Below, piece after piece: positions 15,185 to 21,902 of a stretch of 23,724 nt of DNA; positions within the stretch are counted from its first letter, which is position 1; each line of letters begins with the position of its first letter. The translations under genes were made by a program, and so were the position numbers. This DNA is from Conexibacter sp. (GTDB lineage Bacteria; Actinomycetota; Thermoleophilia; Solirubrobacterales; Solirubrobacteraceae). The notes below the pieces were generated by a model. The model did no database searches, was not told the origin of the DNA, and was given only the letters and a program-made list of their open reading frames with translations. The stretch lies in assembly GCA_025964215.1 (NCBI GenBank), contig JAOPZG010000011.1, positions 1 to 23,724 of the forward strand, in the 5' to 3' direction.

Positions 15185-16894
15185 TCAGTCGGCGATCGGC
15201 AGCAGGACACCCTGCCTCGGCACGCCGCGCGCGAGCTCGGTCGCGTGGTCGAGCATCCTGACGATCGGGATCTTGTGCTGGGTGCCGCGGGTGATTGCTC
15301 CCTCGATCCGTGCTTCCAGGACCGGCCAGAGCGCGTCGGCCAAGCGCGGTTTGGAGATGCCCTTGAGCACGCTCTTGAGGTTGCCTTGGCGCTCGCGGAC
15401 CGTGGCGACCTGGACGGTTCGCTCTGCCGCCGATGGGCGTCCTGGCGCGTTGTCAAGCGACGCGATCGTGTCGCCGAGCTGTTGGTCGGTGAAGTGCGCG
15501 AACTCAAAGCTGCTCCCGTCGCGCTTCCACACGTCGATGTGGACGAGATCTTCGATGGCCGCGCGCATCTGCGGCGTGCGGTGCTCGCGCGGCAAGGCTC
15601 GTTCGATGCGCTCGACCCAGTCCCGCTTGCGCTTGGCTCGACCTGCGCTCGTGGCGAGCCGACCTTCGGCGTCCATCACGTTGAGGAGACGTGTCGGCGG
15701 CCGGGACAACATGAGGTACTTGCCATTCTCCTCAGGGACTCCACGCGGGCTGATCGCGTAGCCCACCAGCGAGGTGATGCTCTTGGTCACGCCCTCGGCG
15801 TCGTGGATGCTGATGAAGTCGTCGTCGGTCCGAAGTCCGAGCAGCTCCATCACTCGCGGGACGAGGAGCATCTCCGTCGGGCCCTCGAGGACGAGCAGCA
15901 CGGCGGGATGCGGCGACAGTCCGAAGCGGGTCAGCGTCTCGTCCACGCCGCCCTTGGGGCGGAGTCGATGCTCGAAGTCGGACCGCTCAAACCGGCCTTC
16001 GGGCTTGGCCGGCAGTGGTTCTGCTCGGCCCTCCTTGGCCAAGTGCTCGTAGTAACGGAGCAAGCACTCGGCGGCGATCCGTAGATCGATCGCACTTCGC
16101 GCCCGCCCTGTCAGCAGCTTCCATCGATCGGGTGAGGCTTCGCGAACGACCTCGAACCACGGGCCGAGTGGATCTATGCGGTCGGCTCTGCTCAACAGCT
16201 GGGACGCGGTGTCTCGGAGCCAGGTCGGCCGGACTCCGAGCCAGCGAAGCGGCGATCCGATCTTCAAGCGCTGACGCCAGACCTCGTAGCGATCAAACTC
16301 TGAAGTCGCGGGCATGGAGAGTCGCCGGAGGATCTCAGGGAGGTAGATCGGCTCAAGGGCAGACACCGCAATCGCGGTCTCGCGATCGGTAGCGGCGAAA
16401 GACTGTTCCCACTCCAGCCAATGTCGGCCGGTGTCGATGCCCGTGACCACGCCGTTGGCGTACGACAAGAACGGGAGGCCGGCCACGAGACGCGGCAGCG
16501 ACATGAGCTGATGGGGCGAGTACAGGAAGCTGCTGGCCTCGTACTCCCTCGACCCGAGCGTCCGCTTCAGCCGGGCGCGCGCGATGAACTTCACACCGTC
16601 GTGCACATGGCCGCGCCGACGCTCCTCCTTGAGCGACCAGGACTCAGTGTGCTCCCAATGGGAGATCTGGTCAGCGAGCATCGGGTTCTGGCGCTGCGCG
16701 CGCAGGATCTCCCGTCGGTCGCGGCTGATCCGTAACAACGGCATCAAGAGCCGCAGGCGGTGCAGGCCCTCGAGCATTGCTGGCGTCAGCTTGACGTCAC
16801 GCGTGCCCGCTTCCTTGATGAAGGATCGCTCGGTGAGCAGCGATTGCTGGGTGAACGTGAACGGCAGCTCGACGAGATCGACGGGAGAGCGCAT
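15185..16894 (-). CDS. TOPRIM/OLD-like protein without an ATPase domain
   Basis: This is a 569-aa protein. The N-terminal 320 residues are helical and unrecognised, starting VDLVELPFTFTQQSLLTERS. Around residue 331 a TOPRIM-like domain begins with VLLVLEGPTEMLLVPRVMELLG, in which E337 and E341 sit as in OLD-family nucleases. The second acidic motif is probably D408-A-E410 in LLNVMDAEG. OLD proteins normally have an N-terminal ABC ATPase. No Walker A or signature motif is present here, so a different sensor region replaces it. TOPRIM domains cut or nick nucleic acid with divalent metal. That activity is inferred from the motif only. ATG 16894 begins the protein. It is the first gene of the operon with the HEPN-like and frameshifted genes, and starts about 175 bp from the tRNA remnant. 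Confidence 0.76.
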   Translation of the reverse strand: MRSPVDLVELPFTFTQQSLLTERSFIKEAGTRDVKLTPAMLEGLHRLRLLMPLLRISRDRREILRAQRQNPMLADQISHWEHTESWSLKEERRRGHVHDGVKFIARARLKRTLGSREYEASSFLYSPHQLMSLPRLVAGLPFLSYANGVVTGIDTGRHWLEWEQSFAATDRETAIAVSALEPIYLPEILRRLSMPATSEFDRYEVWRQRLKIGSPLRWLGVRPTWLRDTASQLLSRADRIDPLGPWFEVVREASPDRWKLLTGRARSAIDLRIAAECLLRYYEHLAKEGRAEPLPAKPEGRFERSDFEHRLRPKGGVDETLTRFGLSPHPAVLLVLEGPTEMLLVPRVMELLGLRTDDDFISIHDAEGVTKSITSLVGYAISPRGVPEENGKYLMLSRPPTRLLNVMDAEGRLATSAGRAKRKRDWVERIERALPREHRTPQMRAAIEDLVHIDVWKRDGSSFEFAHFTDQQLGDTIASLDNAPGRPSAAERTVQVATVRERQGNLKSVLKGISKPRLADALWPVLEARIEGAITRGTQHKIPIVRMLDHATELARGVPRQGVLLPIAD

Positions 16895-16951
16895 CAGACG
16901 ACCGCAATTCGATCACGCTTACGAGACGACACGACGAGCGGGAAGCACCGG

Positions 16952-16963
16952 TACCCTGCTCGC
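16952..16963 (+). promoter_or_regulatory. Leaderless-type -10 box reading toward the tRNA remnant
   Basis: TACCCT at 16952-16957 is followed 6 nt later by ATG 16964. The frame that follows runs antisense through the terminator hairpin and the tRNA fragment for 81 codons, so it is probably the promoter and first codons of a lost gene. The evidence is a short motif only. Confidence 0.3.
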
Positions 16964-16972
16964 ATGACCCGA

Positions 16973-16995
16973 GTTTCGGCCAACGTTTCGGCCAA
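16973..16995. repeat. Two tandem copies of an 11-bp repeat
   Basis: GTTTCGGCCAA occurs at 16973-16983 and again at 16985-16995, a 12-bp period of just over one helical turn. It lies about 75 bp from the tRNA fragment. Tandem repeats of this sort near an attachment site can be arm-type integrase sites, but with only two copies this is speculative. Confidence 0.55.
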
Positions 16996-17037
16996 AGCAG
17001 GGGATTTGCTGTTCTCGGCACCGGAGGCCCGAACGAC

Positions 17038-17064
17038 GGAAGGCCCCGCTATGCAGGGCCTTCC
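17038..17064 (-). terminator. Intrinsic-type terminator hairpin after the tRNA remnant
   Basis: GGAAGGCCC (17038-17046) and GGGCCTTCC (17056-17064) form a perfect nine-base stem with a nine-base loop. Read on the minus strand it follows the tRNA 3' end by 4 nt, as a native tRNA terminator would. No T-run follows. Confidence 0.75.
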
Positions 17065-17068
17065 AGGA

Positions 17069-17115
17069 TGGGCGCGGCGGGTTTCGAACCTGCGACCTCT
17101 CGCGTGTGAAGCGAG
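17069..17115 (-). tRNA. Truncated tRNA-Val(CAC): 3' half only, likely attachment-site remnant
   Basis: On the minus strand the anticodon arm is CTCGC TTCACAC GCGAG (anticodon CAC, reading GUG). It is followed by variable loop AGGTC, the T-arm GCAGG TTCGAAA CCCGC (one A-C mismatch), the acceptor 3' strand CGCGCCC and discriminator A. The D-arm and the 5' acceptor strand GGGCGCG that should precede it are absent. The sequence upstream (17116-17250) does not contain them. A 3' tRNA half followed by a terminator is the classical product of integration by a tRNA-targeting recombinase. In that model the element lies on the 5' side, toward higher coordinates, where the intact tRNA should be found beyond the window. 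It is not a functional tRNA. Confidence 0.77.
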
Positions 17116-17311
17116 ATCACGGGGCCACCGAGGGCAACCCCGGCGTCGCGAATCCCTTGTGAACGATGGGGATCGGGGCGGAGTCGGCGGCCGGGTTGAA
17201 CTCCGTTAGACGAAGGGGTGTGCACTGGCCGTGCACTGCAAGATCGACTAGCGTCCACCTGTGAGCAAGGAAGACTACGCCGCGCGAGCGCGCAAGTAGG
17301 CCAACGCGGTC
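17116..17311. other. Junction sequence next to the tRNA remnant, no gene seen
   Basis: No supported gene is present. GTGCAC occurs twice, 5 bp apart (about 17219-17235). A 12-codon frame from GTG 17261 (SKEDYAARARK) stops at once and may be the start of a lost gene. No integrase coding sequence is visible on either strand. Confidence 0.4.
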
Positions 17312-18157
17312 CTAAGCGTTGAGCGTCGCGTTGTCGCGCCACGCCGCGAGATGGTTCGGGCGACGCTGCCCGACCTGCAAGAGCATCCGGTCGAGAACTT
17401 CCTCAGCGAAGGTGTACAGCGCGGCTGAGTAGGTCCGGTAGTCGGTTCGTCCTATCCGAACGAACGATCCCTCGGCGTAGCCGCGCTCTGGAAGCGTTGG
17501 AGCTTTAGCGACCGCCTTCGCGTCGACCTTGGCGCCGCCATGTACCACGACGTCTCGAAGCGCGCCGATCTCCTTCAGGGCCACGTCGAGGTCGTCGGGG
17601 AACTCGCGATCAGGGAAGTTGGCAAGGCCGGCGACCTGTAGGTGTCGCTCGTAGCGGCTCAGACCTCCGGACCCCACGCGGCCGGCCTTCTTGACGAGCT
17701 TCGCTAGCGCCTCGGACATCTGGACACTAGCCATCGCGGACTTGAACAGCCGCTCGGCTTCCGCGCTGTCCAGCTCACTGCCCAGTTGGTCGAGGATCGC
17801 TAGCGCCTGCAAGGCGATGATGGCTTCGACACGAGACGGGACCATGCTCTCGATCATGGCGTCGACTGCGCTGTAGATCGCGACGAGGGTCATGCCGTTG
17901 ACGTAGGCGAAGTCGCCGTCGATCATCAGTTGCGCCATGTAGGCCTGCTCCCACTTGGCCTGGTGGTCGACGGGCTGCGCACTGACCTTCCGGAGCCCGA
18001 GTTCCGCGAGGAACCGCAGATTCTCAGCCTCTCCGGTCGCGGCGTAGAAGGCGTCACGGAGCCCAACCGCGTCGGCTCTGCGCGGATCGTTCTCAGCCTG
18101 CTCGATCTGACCGAGTGCAAGCCCAGCGAGACGGTGGCGACCGTAGTCCTCGGACAT
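17312..18157 (-). CDS. Helical protein with C-terminal HEPN-like motif
   Basis: This 281-aa protein belongs to no named family I recognise. The N-terminal and central parts are helical: YVNGMTLVAIYSAVDAMIES, typical of the first HEPN helices, then a long EAIIALQALAILDQLGS segment. Near the C-terminus LKEIGALRDVVVHGG gives R201-D202-x3-H206, the R-[N/D/H]-x3-H pattern of HEPN domains. This is followed by the frequent G-x-[VR]-D element. HEPN proteins include RNase toxins and non-catalytic partners. Activity here is not established. The start is uncertain. ATG 18157 has no ribosome site, and an upstream in-frame ATG (18256) would add 33 basic, unstructured residues. The gene stands alone between the tRNA scar and a 400-bp gene-poor stretch, and would lie inside the integrated element. 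Confidence 0.7.
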   Translation of the reverse strand: MSEDYGRHRLAGLALGQIEQAENDPRRADAVGLRDAFYAATGEAENLRFLAELGLRKVSAQPVDHQAKWEQAYMAQLMIDGDFAYVNGMTLVAIYSAVDAMIESMVPSRVEAIIALQALAILDQLGSELDSAEAERLFKSAMASVQMSEALAKLVKKAGRVGSGGLSRYERHLQVAGLANFPDREFPDDLDVALKEIGALRDVVVHGGAKVDAKAVAKAPTLPERGYAEGSFVRIGRTDYRTYSAALYTFAEEVLDRMLLQVGQRRPNHLAAWRDNATLNA

Positions 18158-18556
18158 TCGGCGCAGGATCGCGGGCGACCCGGATGGCCTCCCCGCGACC
18201 GCGCACCGGCGGGAATCGCCCACGCCCGGAAGTAGCCGCGCCACGCTGAGCGGCAACGCGCCCGTCGGTCCGACATCTGCGACGTTCTTCGCGAGTCCAT
18301 CCGACGCAGCCCACGTCGGTCAACTTCCGTGCTGTCGTGGTCGGATGGTGCGCGCGCACATCAGTTCAGGTCTCTGGTGCGGAAGCCGAACGGGCGTCTA
18401 CATGTCGCCTGCGCCGCTTCACCTGATGGACCTTCAGCCCAGTGCGTGCCTGATGATCAGAGCAGGTGTCGGATGTACTGGAATTTGTGCACTCGGACAG
18501 AAGGGGCCGAGCAGAAGCGGGGCTCAATCGACGCCGAACTCAAGCTCTGAGCGACG
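18158..18556. other. Gene-poor stretch
   Basis: Only short frames without recognisable content are present on either strand. No RNA gene, terminator or obvious repeat is seen. This may be decayed mobile-element DNA or the upstream region of the HEPN-like gene. Confidence 0.4.
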
Positions 18557-18724
18557 ATGACTGGGGCTGACCTCACCCGCGCTTCTGCCGCCATCCCTGC
18601 CGTAGACGGCTGGCCGTGGTGGGCCGTGCTTGCGGTGCTCGTCGTGTCCAACGGCTACGTGTGGGTGCGCGGCTGGGTCGCCGCTGTCCGCGACGTGAGC
18701 GACTTCCACAAGGAGCGACGTTAG
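18557..18724 (+). CDS. Possible small membrane protein (55 aa)
   Basis: An ATG frame of 55 codons encodes a single probable membrane helix (WPWWAVLAVLVVSNGYVWV, residues 19-37), followed by a basic and charged tail (RGWVAAVRDVSDFHKERR). The organisation resembles small membrane proteins of phages and integrated elements, but I cannot name a family. No Shine-Dalgarno is evident, and the start is unsupported beyond being the first ATG. It lies in otherwise gene-poor DNA to the right of the tRNA remnant. Confidence 0.45.
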   Translation: MTGADLTRASAAIPAVDGWPWWAVLAVLVVSNGYVWVRGWVAAVRDVSDFHKERR

Positions 18725-19144
18725 TGACCCCCGCATGGCGAGGATCGCCGGGGCGGCTAAGCCTGAGGCCACTCGATGATGAGCCCGTTGAGCATCGCGC
18801 GGTCGACCGTCGACTGGGCGAACGCGGGGACCGCCTGAGGCGATCGGGGCCACATCTACACCCCACCACAGGGGGAAGGACCTATGCTGAGTCTACTGAA
18901 CCGATCGCCTCATCAGCGGCGCTGCGACGCTGGTACAGAAGCCCGCTAGGCCGCGAGCACGAGCGCCACAACCGCGACGATCCGGGACGCGGCAGCGGTG
19001 GCGGTGCTGACACCTCGAGGCGATGCGGATCACCGCGACGTGCGCCCACGTCCACGCACCAACGCCGCAGCGGCACCTAGGACGGACCCTCGGAGCAGTG
19101 ATCCCTGACGGACGTGCCGCGGAGCTACGTCCCAGGCTGGCGCC
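18725..19144. other. Gene-poor stretch with a possible 21-codon ORF
   Basis: Apart from the inverted repeat listed separately, the only notable element is GGGGGAAGGA placed 3 nt before ATG 18884. That ATG opens a 21-codon frame (MLSLLNRSPHQRRC...) ending at 18949. It may be a leader peptide or a lost start. No recognisable protein family is seen here. Confidence 0.3.
18836..18912. repeat. 12-bp perfect inverted repeat flanking a 53-bp segment
   Basis: TGAGGCGATCGG (18836-18847) is exactly complemented by CCGATCGCCTCA (18901-18912). The enclosed segment contains the AAGGA-ATG element at 18876-18886. It could be a recombinase or repressor site pair, or the ends of a tiny decayed element. No target-site duplication is visible. 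Confidence 0.55.
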
Positions 19145-19999
19145 TCAGGCCAGGAAGTGCGTGATGGTGTCGGCGAACTCGACAGGCCAGTCGAACACGA
19201 ATCCGTGCCCCGCGTCGGGAAAGATCTTGAGCCGGGCGTTCGGGAGCGTTCGAGCCAAGATGTAGGAGTTGACGGTCGGGATCATGGTGTCGTTGTCGCC
19301 GTTGGCAACGAGGGTGGGCTGCGTGATGCCGGCGAGGCGGTTGAGCTTCGATGCGTCCGGGATGCCCCAGGCGACGATGGCGTCGTACTGGGCATCGCGC
19401 ACCTCGAGCCCGTTGGGACGGTCGCTCTCGGCGGTACGCGAGACGAAGCGCTGGAGGTAGGCGTGGCCGCGGGCGATGCTCGTCTCGCTGATGGCAAAGA
19501 ACAAGCGGATCACGGCCTCGGGCTCGTAGGTCTCCGCGTTGGCGATCGCGGCCACGTCGGGGATCCAGCCGTGCATGAGTTCGCCGCCGCCTTGCGGGCC
19601 GGTGCCCGCGAGCACCAGCCGGCGCACCTGGCGTGGGCGCAGCAGCGCCAAGTCTTGGGCGACCATTCCGCCGAGCGAGTAGCCGAGGAGATCCACCTCA
19701 TGGAGGGCGAGGGCGTCGAGGAACGCAATGGCGTCGCGGGCCATCGTCGTGACGTCGCGCGGGACAGTCCCTGAGCTGAGGCCGACGCCGGTGTTGTCGA
19801 CGGCGATCACCTCGCGGTTCGCCGCAAGCTCGTCGATGAGCAGCGGGTCCCAGTTGTCGAGGTTGCCGCGGAAGTGCTGGAGGCAGATCAGCGGCGGCGC
19901 TCCGGCACGCGCTCGGCCGACGCGCCGGTAGGCGTATGTGATGCCGTTGCCCGCCTCCACGCTGAGGTTGGGTGCGCTCGTGTAGCTCTCTTCACTCAT
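19145..19999 (-). CDS. Alpha/beta hydrolase
   Basis: This 284-aa alpha/beta-hydrolase-fold protein is cytoplasmic, with no signal peptide. The nucleophile elbow is GYSLGG with S108. The acid is probably D237 in NGDNDTMIP, and the histidine is H265 in DAGHGF. The oxyanion region is LQHFRGNLDNW near residue 40, where typical family members have HG. A DNTGVGLSSG strand turn precedes the elbow. The pattern fits the haloalkane-dehalogenase/esterase-like superfamily, and the substrate cannot be named. The start at 19999 (ATG, MSEESYTSAP) is in a 186-bp divergent gap shared with the plus-strand hydrolase pair. A longer frame upstream runs across that pair and is rejected. Confidence 0.91.
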   Translation of the reverse strand: MSEESYTSAPNLSVEAGNGITYAYRRVGRARAGAPPLICLQHFRGNLDNWDPLLIDELAANREVIAVDNTGVGLSSGTVPRDVTTMARDAIAFLDALALHEVDLLGYSLGGMVAQDLALLRPRQVRRLVLAGTGPQGGGELMHGWIPDVAAIANAETYEPEAVIRLFFAISETSIARGHAYLQRFVSRTAESDRPNGLEVRDAQYDAIVAWGIPDASKLNRLAGITQPTLVANGDNDTMIPTVNSYILARTLPNARLKIFPDAGHGFVFDWPVEFADTITHFLA

Positions 20000-20079
20000 A
20001 CGGCGAGTGTTTCGCGCGGCTCCGAGGGCCGGAAGGAGCGAGGCACGGAGGTCGTGGTGTGGCTGGGCACGCGGCCGGA

Positions 20080-20097
20080 GGTGTGGACGGCCACACC
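20080..20097. promoter_or_regulatory. Hairpin/inverted repeat in the divergent hydrolase promoter region
   Basis: GGTGTGG (20080-20086) and CCACACC (20091-20097) form a perfect seven-base inverted repeat around ACGG, midway between the two divergent hydrolase starts (19999 and 20186). The position suits a shared operator. No -10/-35 pair is clear. Confidence 0.35.
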
Positions 20098-20185
20098 GTG
20101 ATCTCCGCGTGAGCGCGCCCTTCGCCGGCGCAGTGGCGCGGGAGCCTGTCGAGTGTCTCGCTCCCCACCTCCGAAAGAGGCCAGC

Positions 20186-21025
20186 ATGTACAACATCGAC
20201 AGACCCGTACGCCGGGTCCGGACCGCCACTCTGGCGCTGCTCGCCGGCGCGGTTCTTCTCCTTGCCCTTGCCCCGTTGACCCAGGCCCGAGGTCACGCCA
20301 CCGCGACGGCGGCCAAGCCGACGATCGTCCTCGTCCACGGCGCCTGGGCCGATGCCTCGAGCTGGTCTGGAGTCATCCAGCGACTGCAGCACGCCGGCTA
20401 CACGGTCAACGCGCCGCCGAATCTCCTGCGTGGCTTGGACACCGACTCCAAGTACATCGCGGCCTACCTGAAATCCATCAAGGGGCCGATCATCCTCGCC
20501 GGGCACTCCTACGGCGGCGCCGTCATCACCGACGCCGCGACCGGCAACGCCAACGTGAAGGCGTTGGTCTACATCGACGCCTTCATCCCCGACGAGGGCG
20601 AGTCCGCCGGCCAGCTGACGGCTGCCCGGCCGGGTTCTCAGCTCGACCCGAAGACCTCGTTCGCTGTCGCTCCGTTCCCCGGGGCGCCCGCCGGTGCCGT
20701 CGACCTGTACCTGACGCCCGACGCGGTGAGCAAGAACTTCGCGCAGGACACCAGCACGGTCATCAAGGCCCGGCTGGCGTCGATCCAGCGCCCGCTCGCC
20801 AGCAATGCGCTCACCGACAAGTCGACCGCGCCAGCCTGGAAGACGATCCCGTCGTGGGCCGTCATCGGAACCGAAGACCGTCTGATCCCGCCGGCCGAGC
20901 AGGTCTTCATGACCGGTCGCGCGCACTCCAAGGTCACCAAGGTCAAGGCATCCCACGTCTCGCTGGTCTCCCAGCCCGGCGCCGTCAGCAAGGTCATCCT
21001 CAAGGCCGCGAGGGCCGAAGCATGA
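20186..21025 (+). CDS. Exported alpha/beta hydrolase
   Basis: This is a 279-aa protein with an N-terminal signal peptide. Basic residues RPVRRVR are followed by a hydrophobic core [16 protein letters not shown] and a probable cut after TQA (about residue 34). The mature part starts [17 protein letters not shown], the oxyanion HG of the fold. The nucleophile is S108 in GHSYGG, the acid is probably D231 in GTEDRLIPP, and the histidine is H257 in KASHVSL. The [10 protein letters not shown] and RLIPPAEQ segments match the large group of secreted alpha/beta hydrolases annotated as esterase-like. The substrate is unknown. ATG 20186 is preceded by AGAGG at a usable distance. An upstream in-frame ATG at 20153 is rejected because it would displace the signal peptide. 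The stop overlaps the next start by four bases. Confidence 0.92.
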   Translation: MYNIDRPVRRVRTATLALLAGAVLLLALAPLTQARGHATATAAKPTIVLVHGAWADASSWSGVIQRLQHAGYTVNAPPNLLRGLDTDSKYIAAYLKSIKGPIILAGHSYGGAVITDAATGNANVKALVYIDAFIPDEGESAGQLTAARPGSQLDPKTSFAVAPFPGAPAGAVDLYLTPDAVSKNFAQDTSTVIKARLASIQRPLASNALTDKSTAPAWKTIPSWAVIGTEDRLIPPAEQVFMTGRAHSKVTKVKASHVSLVSQPGAVSKVILKAARAEA

Positions 21026-21846
21026 GCACTATCACCACCCACGACGGTACGGAGATCTACTACAAGGACTGGGGGGAAGGCACGCCGATCGTCTTCGCCC
21101 ATGGGTGGCCGCTGACGGCCGACGCCTGGGACGCCCAGATGCTGTTCTTCGTCAATGAGGGCTATCGCGTCATCGCCCACGACCGGCGCGGGCACGGCCG
21201 CTCGGAGCAGTCCTCCGACGGCAACACCATGGACCAGTACGCCGACGACCTGGCCGAGCTGTTCGCCGCGCTGGACCTTCAGGAGGCGATCCTGATCGGC
21301 CACTCGACCGGCGGCGGCGAAGTCGCCCGCTACATCGGCCGCCACGGCACCGACCGCCTTGCCAAGGCGGTGCTGATCTCGGCCGTGCCGCCCACCATGC
21401 TCAAGACCGAAGCGAACCCCGATGGGCTGCCCATCGACGTCTTCGACGGGCTGCGTACCGGCATGATCGAGGACCGCGCGCAGTTCTACCTCGAGCTCGC
21501 GCAGCCGTTCTTCGGCTACAACCGGGAAGGCGCCAAGGCGTCACAGGGCGTCATCGACCAGTTCTGGCTGCAGAGCATCGCCGGCAGCATCTGGGGCGCC
21601 TATGAGTGCATCAAGCAGTTCTCTGAGACGGACTTCACCGCCGACCTGGAGAAGTTCGACGTCCCGACGCTGATCCTCCACGGCGACGACGACCAGATCG
21701 TGCCGATCGCCGACGCAGCGCTGAAGTCGGTCGAGATCGTCTCCGACGCCACCCTGAAGGTCTACGAGGGCGCCCCGCACGGCATGTGCGTAACGCGTGC
21801 CGCGGAGATCAACGCCGATCTGTTGGCCTTCGTCAAGGGCTCCTAA
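21022..21846 (+). CDS. Chloroperoxidase-like alpha/beta hydrolase
   Basis: This 274-aa cytoplasmic protein is of the cofactor-free haloperoxidase/perhydrolase type. The N-terminal [16 protein letters not shown] is the usual opening of that group. The oxyanion region is [13 protein letters not shown], the strand turn is HDRRGHGRS, and the nucleophile elbow is [17 protein letters not shown] with S96. The acid is D224 in GDDDQIVP and the histidine is H253 in GAPHGM. Enzymes of this type act as esterases or form peracids, and halogenation is a side activity. The natural substrate is unknown. The ATG overlaps the upstream stop (ATGA), so translation is coupled to the exported hydrolase. A strong hairpin follows the stop at 21859. 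Confidence 0.94.
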   Translation: MSTITTHDGTEIYYKDWGEGTPIVFAHGWPLTADAWDAQMLFFVNEGYRVIAHDRRGHGRSEQSSDGNTMDQYADDLAELFAALDLQEAILIGHSTGGGEVARYIGRHGTDRLAKAVLISAVPPTMLKTEANPDGLPIDVFDGLRTGMIEDRAQFYLELAQPFFGYNREGAKASQGVIDQFWLQSIAGSIWGAYECIKQFSETDFTADLEKFDVPTLILHGDDDQIVPIADAALKSVEIVSDATLKVYEGAPHGMCVTRAAEINADLLAFVKGS

Positions 21847-21858
21847 GCGACGCTGCGC

Positions 21859-21894
21859 GGTCCGCGTGGTGTGGCTGACCACAGCACGCGGACC
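21859..21894. terminator. Strong bidirectional hairpin terminator
   Basis: GGTCCGCGTG (21859-21868) pairs perfectly with CACGCGGACC (21885-21894). Inside it TGTGG (21870-21874) pairs with CCACA (21879-21883) around a CTGA tetraloop, with a single G-G mismatch. The 15-pair stem lies in the 56-bp gap between two convergent stops, so it should terminate both transcripts. Confidence 0.82.
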
Positions 21895-21902
21895 GACAAT
21901 TC

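Noticed and set aside
16964..17209. 81-codon plus frame containing GFEPATSR-like residues
   Set aside because: That peptide is what antisense reading of a tRNA T-arm gives. The frame crosses a terminator hairpin and a tRNA fragment, so it is not a real protein, although its promoter-like start is noted.
17049..17342. 97-codon minus frame ending in HTREVAGSKPAAPI
   Set aside because: This is another familiar artefact of translating a tRNA 3' half. No independent support.
20000..20956. Upstream extension of the minus-strand hydrolase frame
   Set aside because: It runs antisense through the signal-peptide hydrolase and adds 300 Arg/Gly-rich residues with no domain. ATG 19999 gives the family length.
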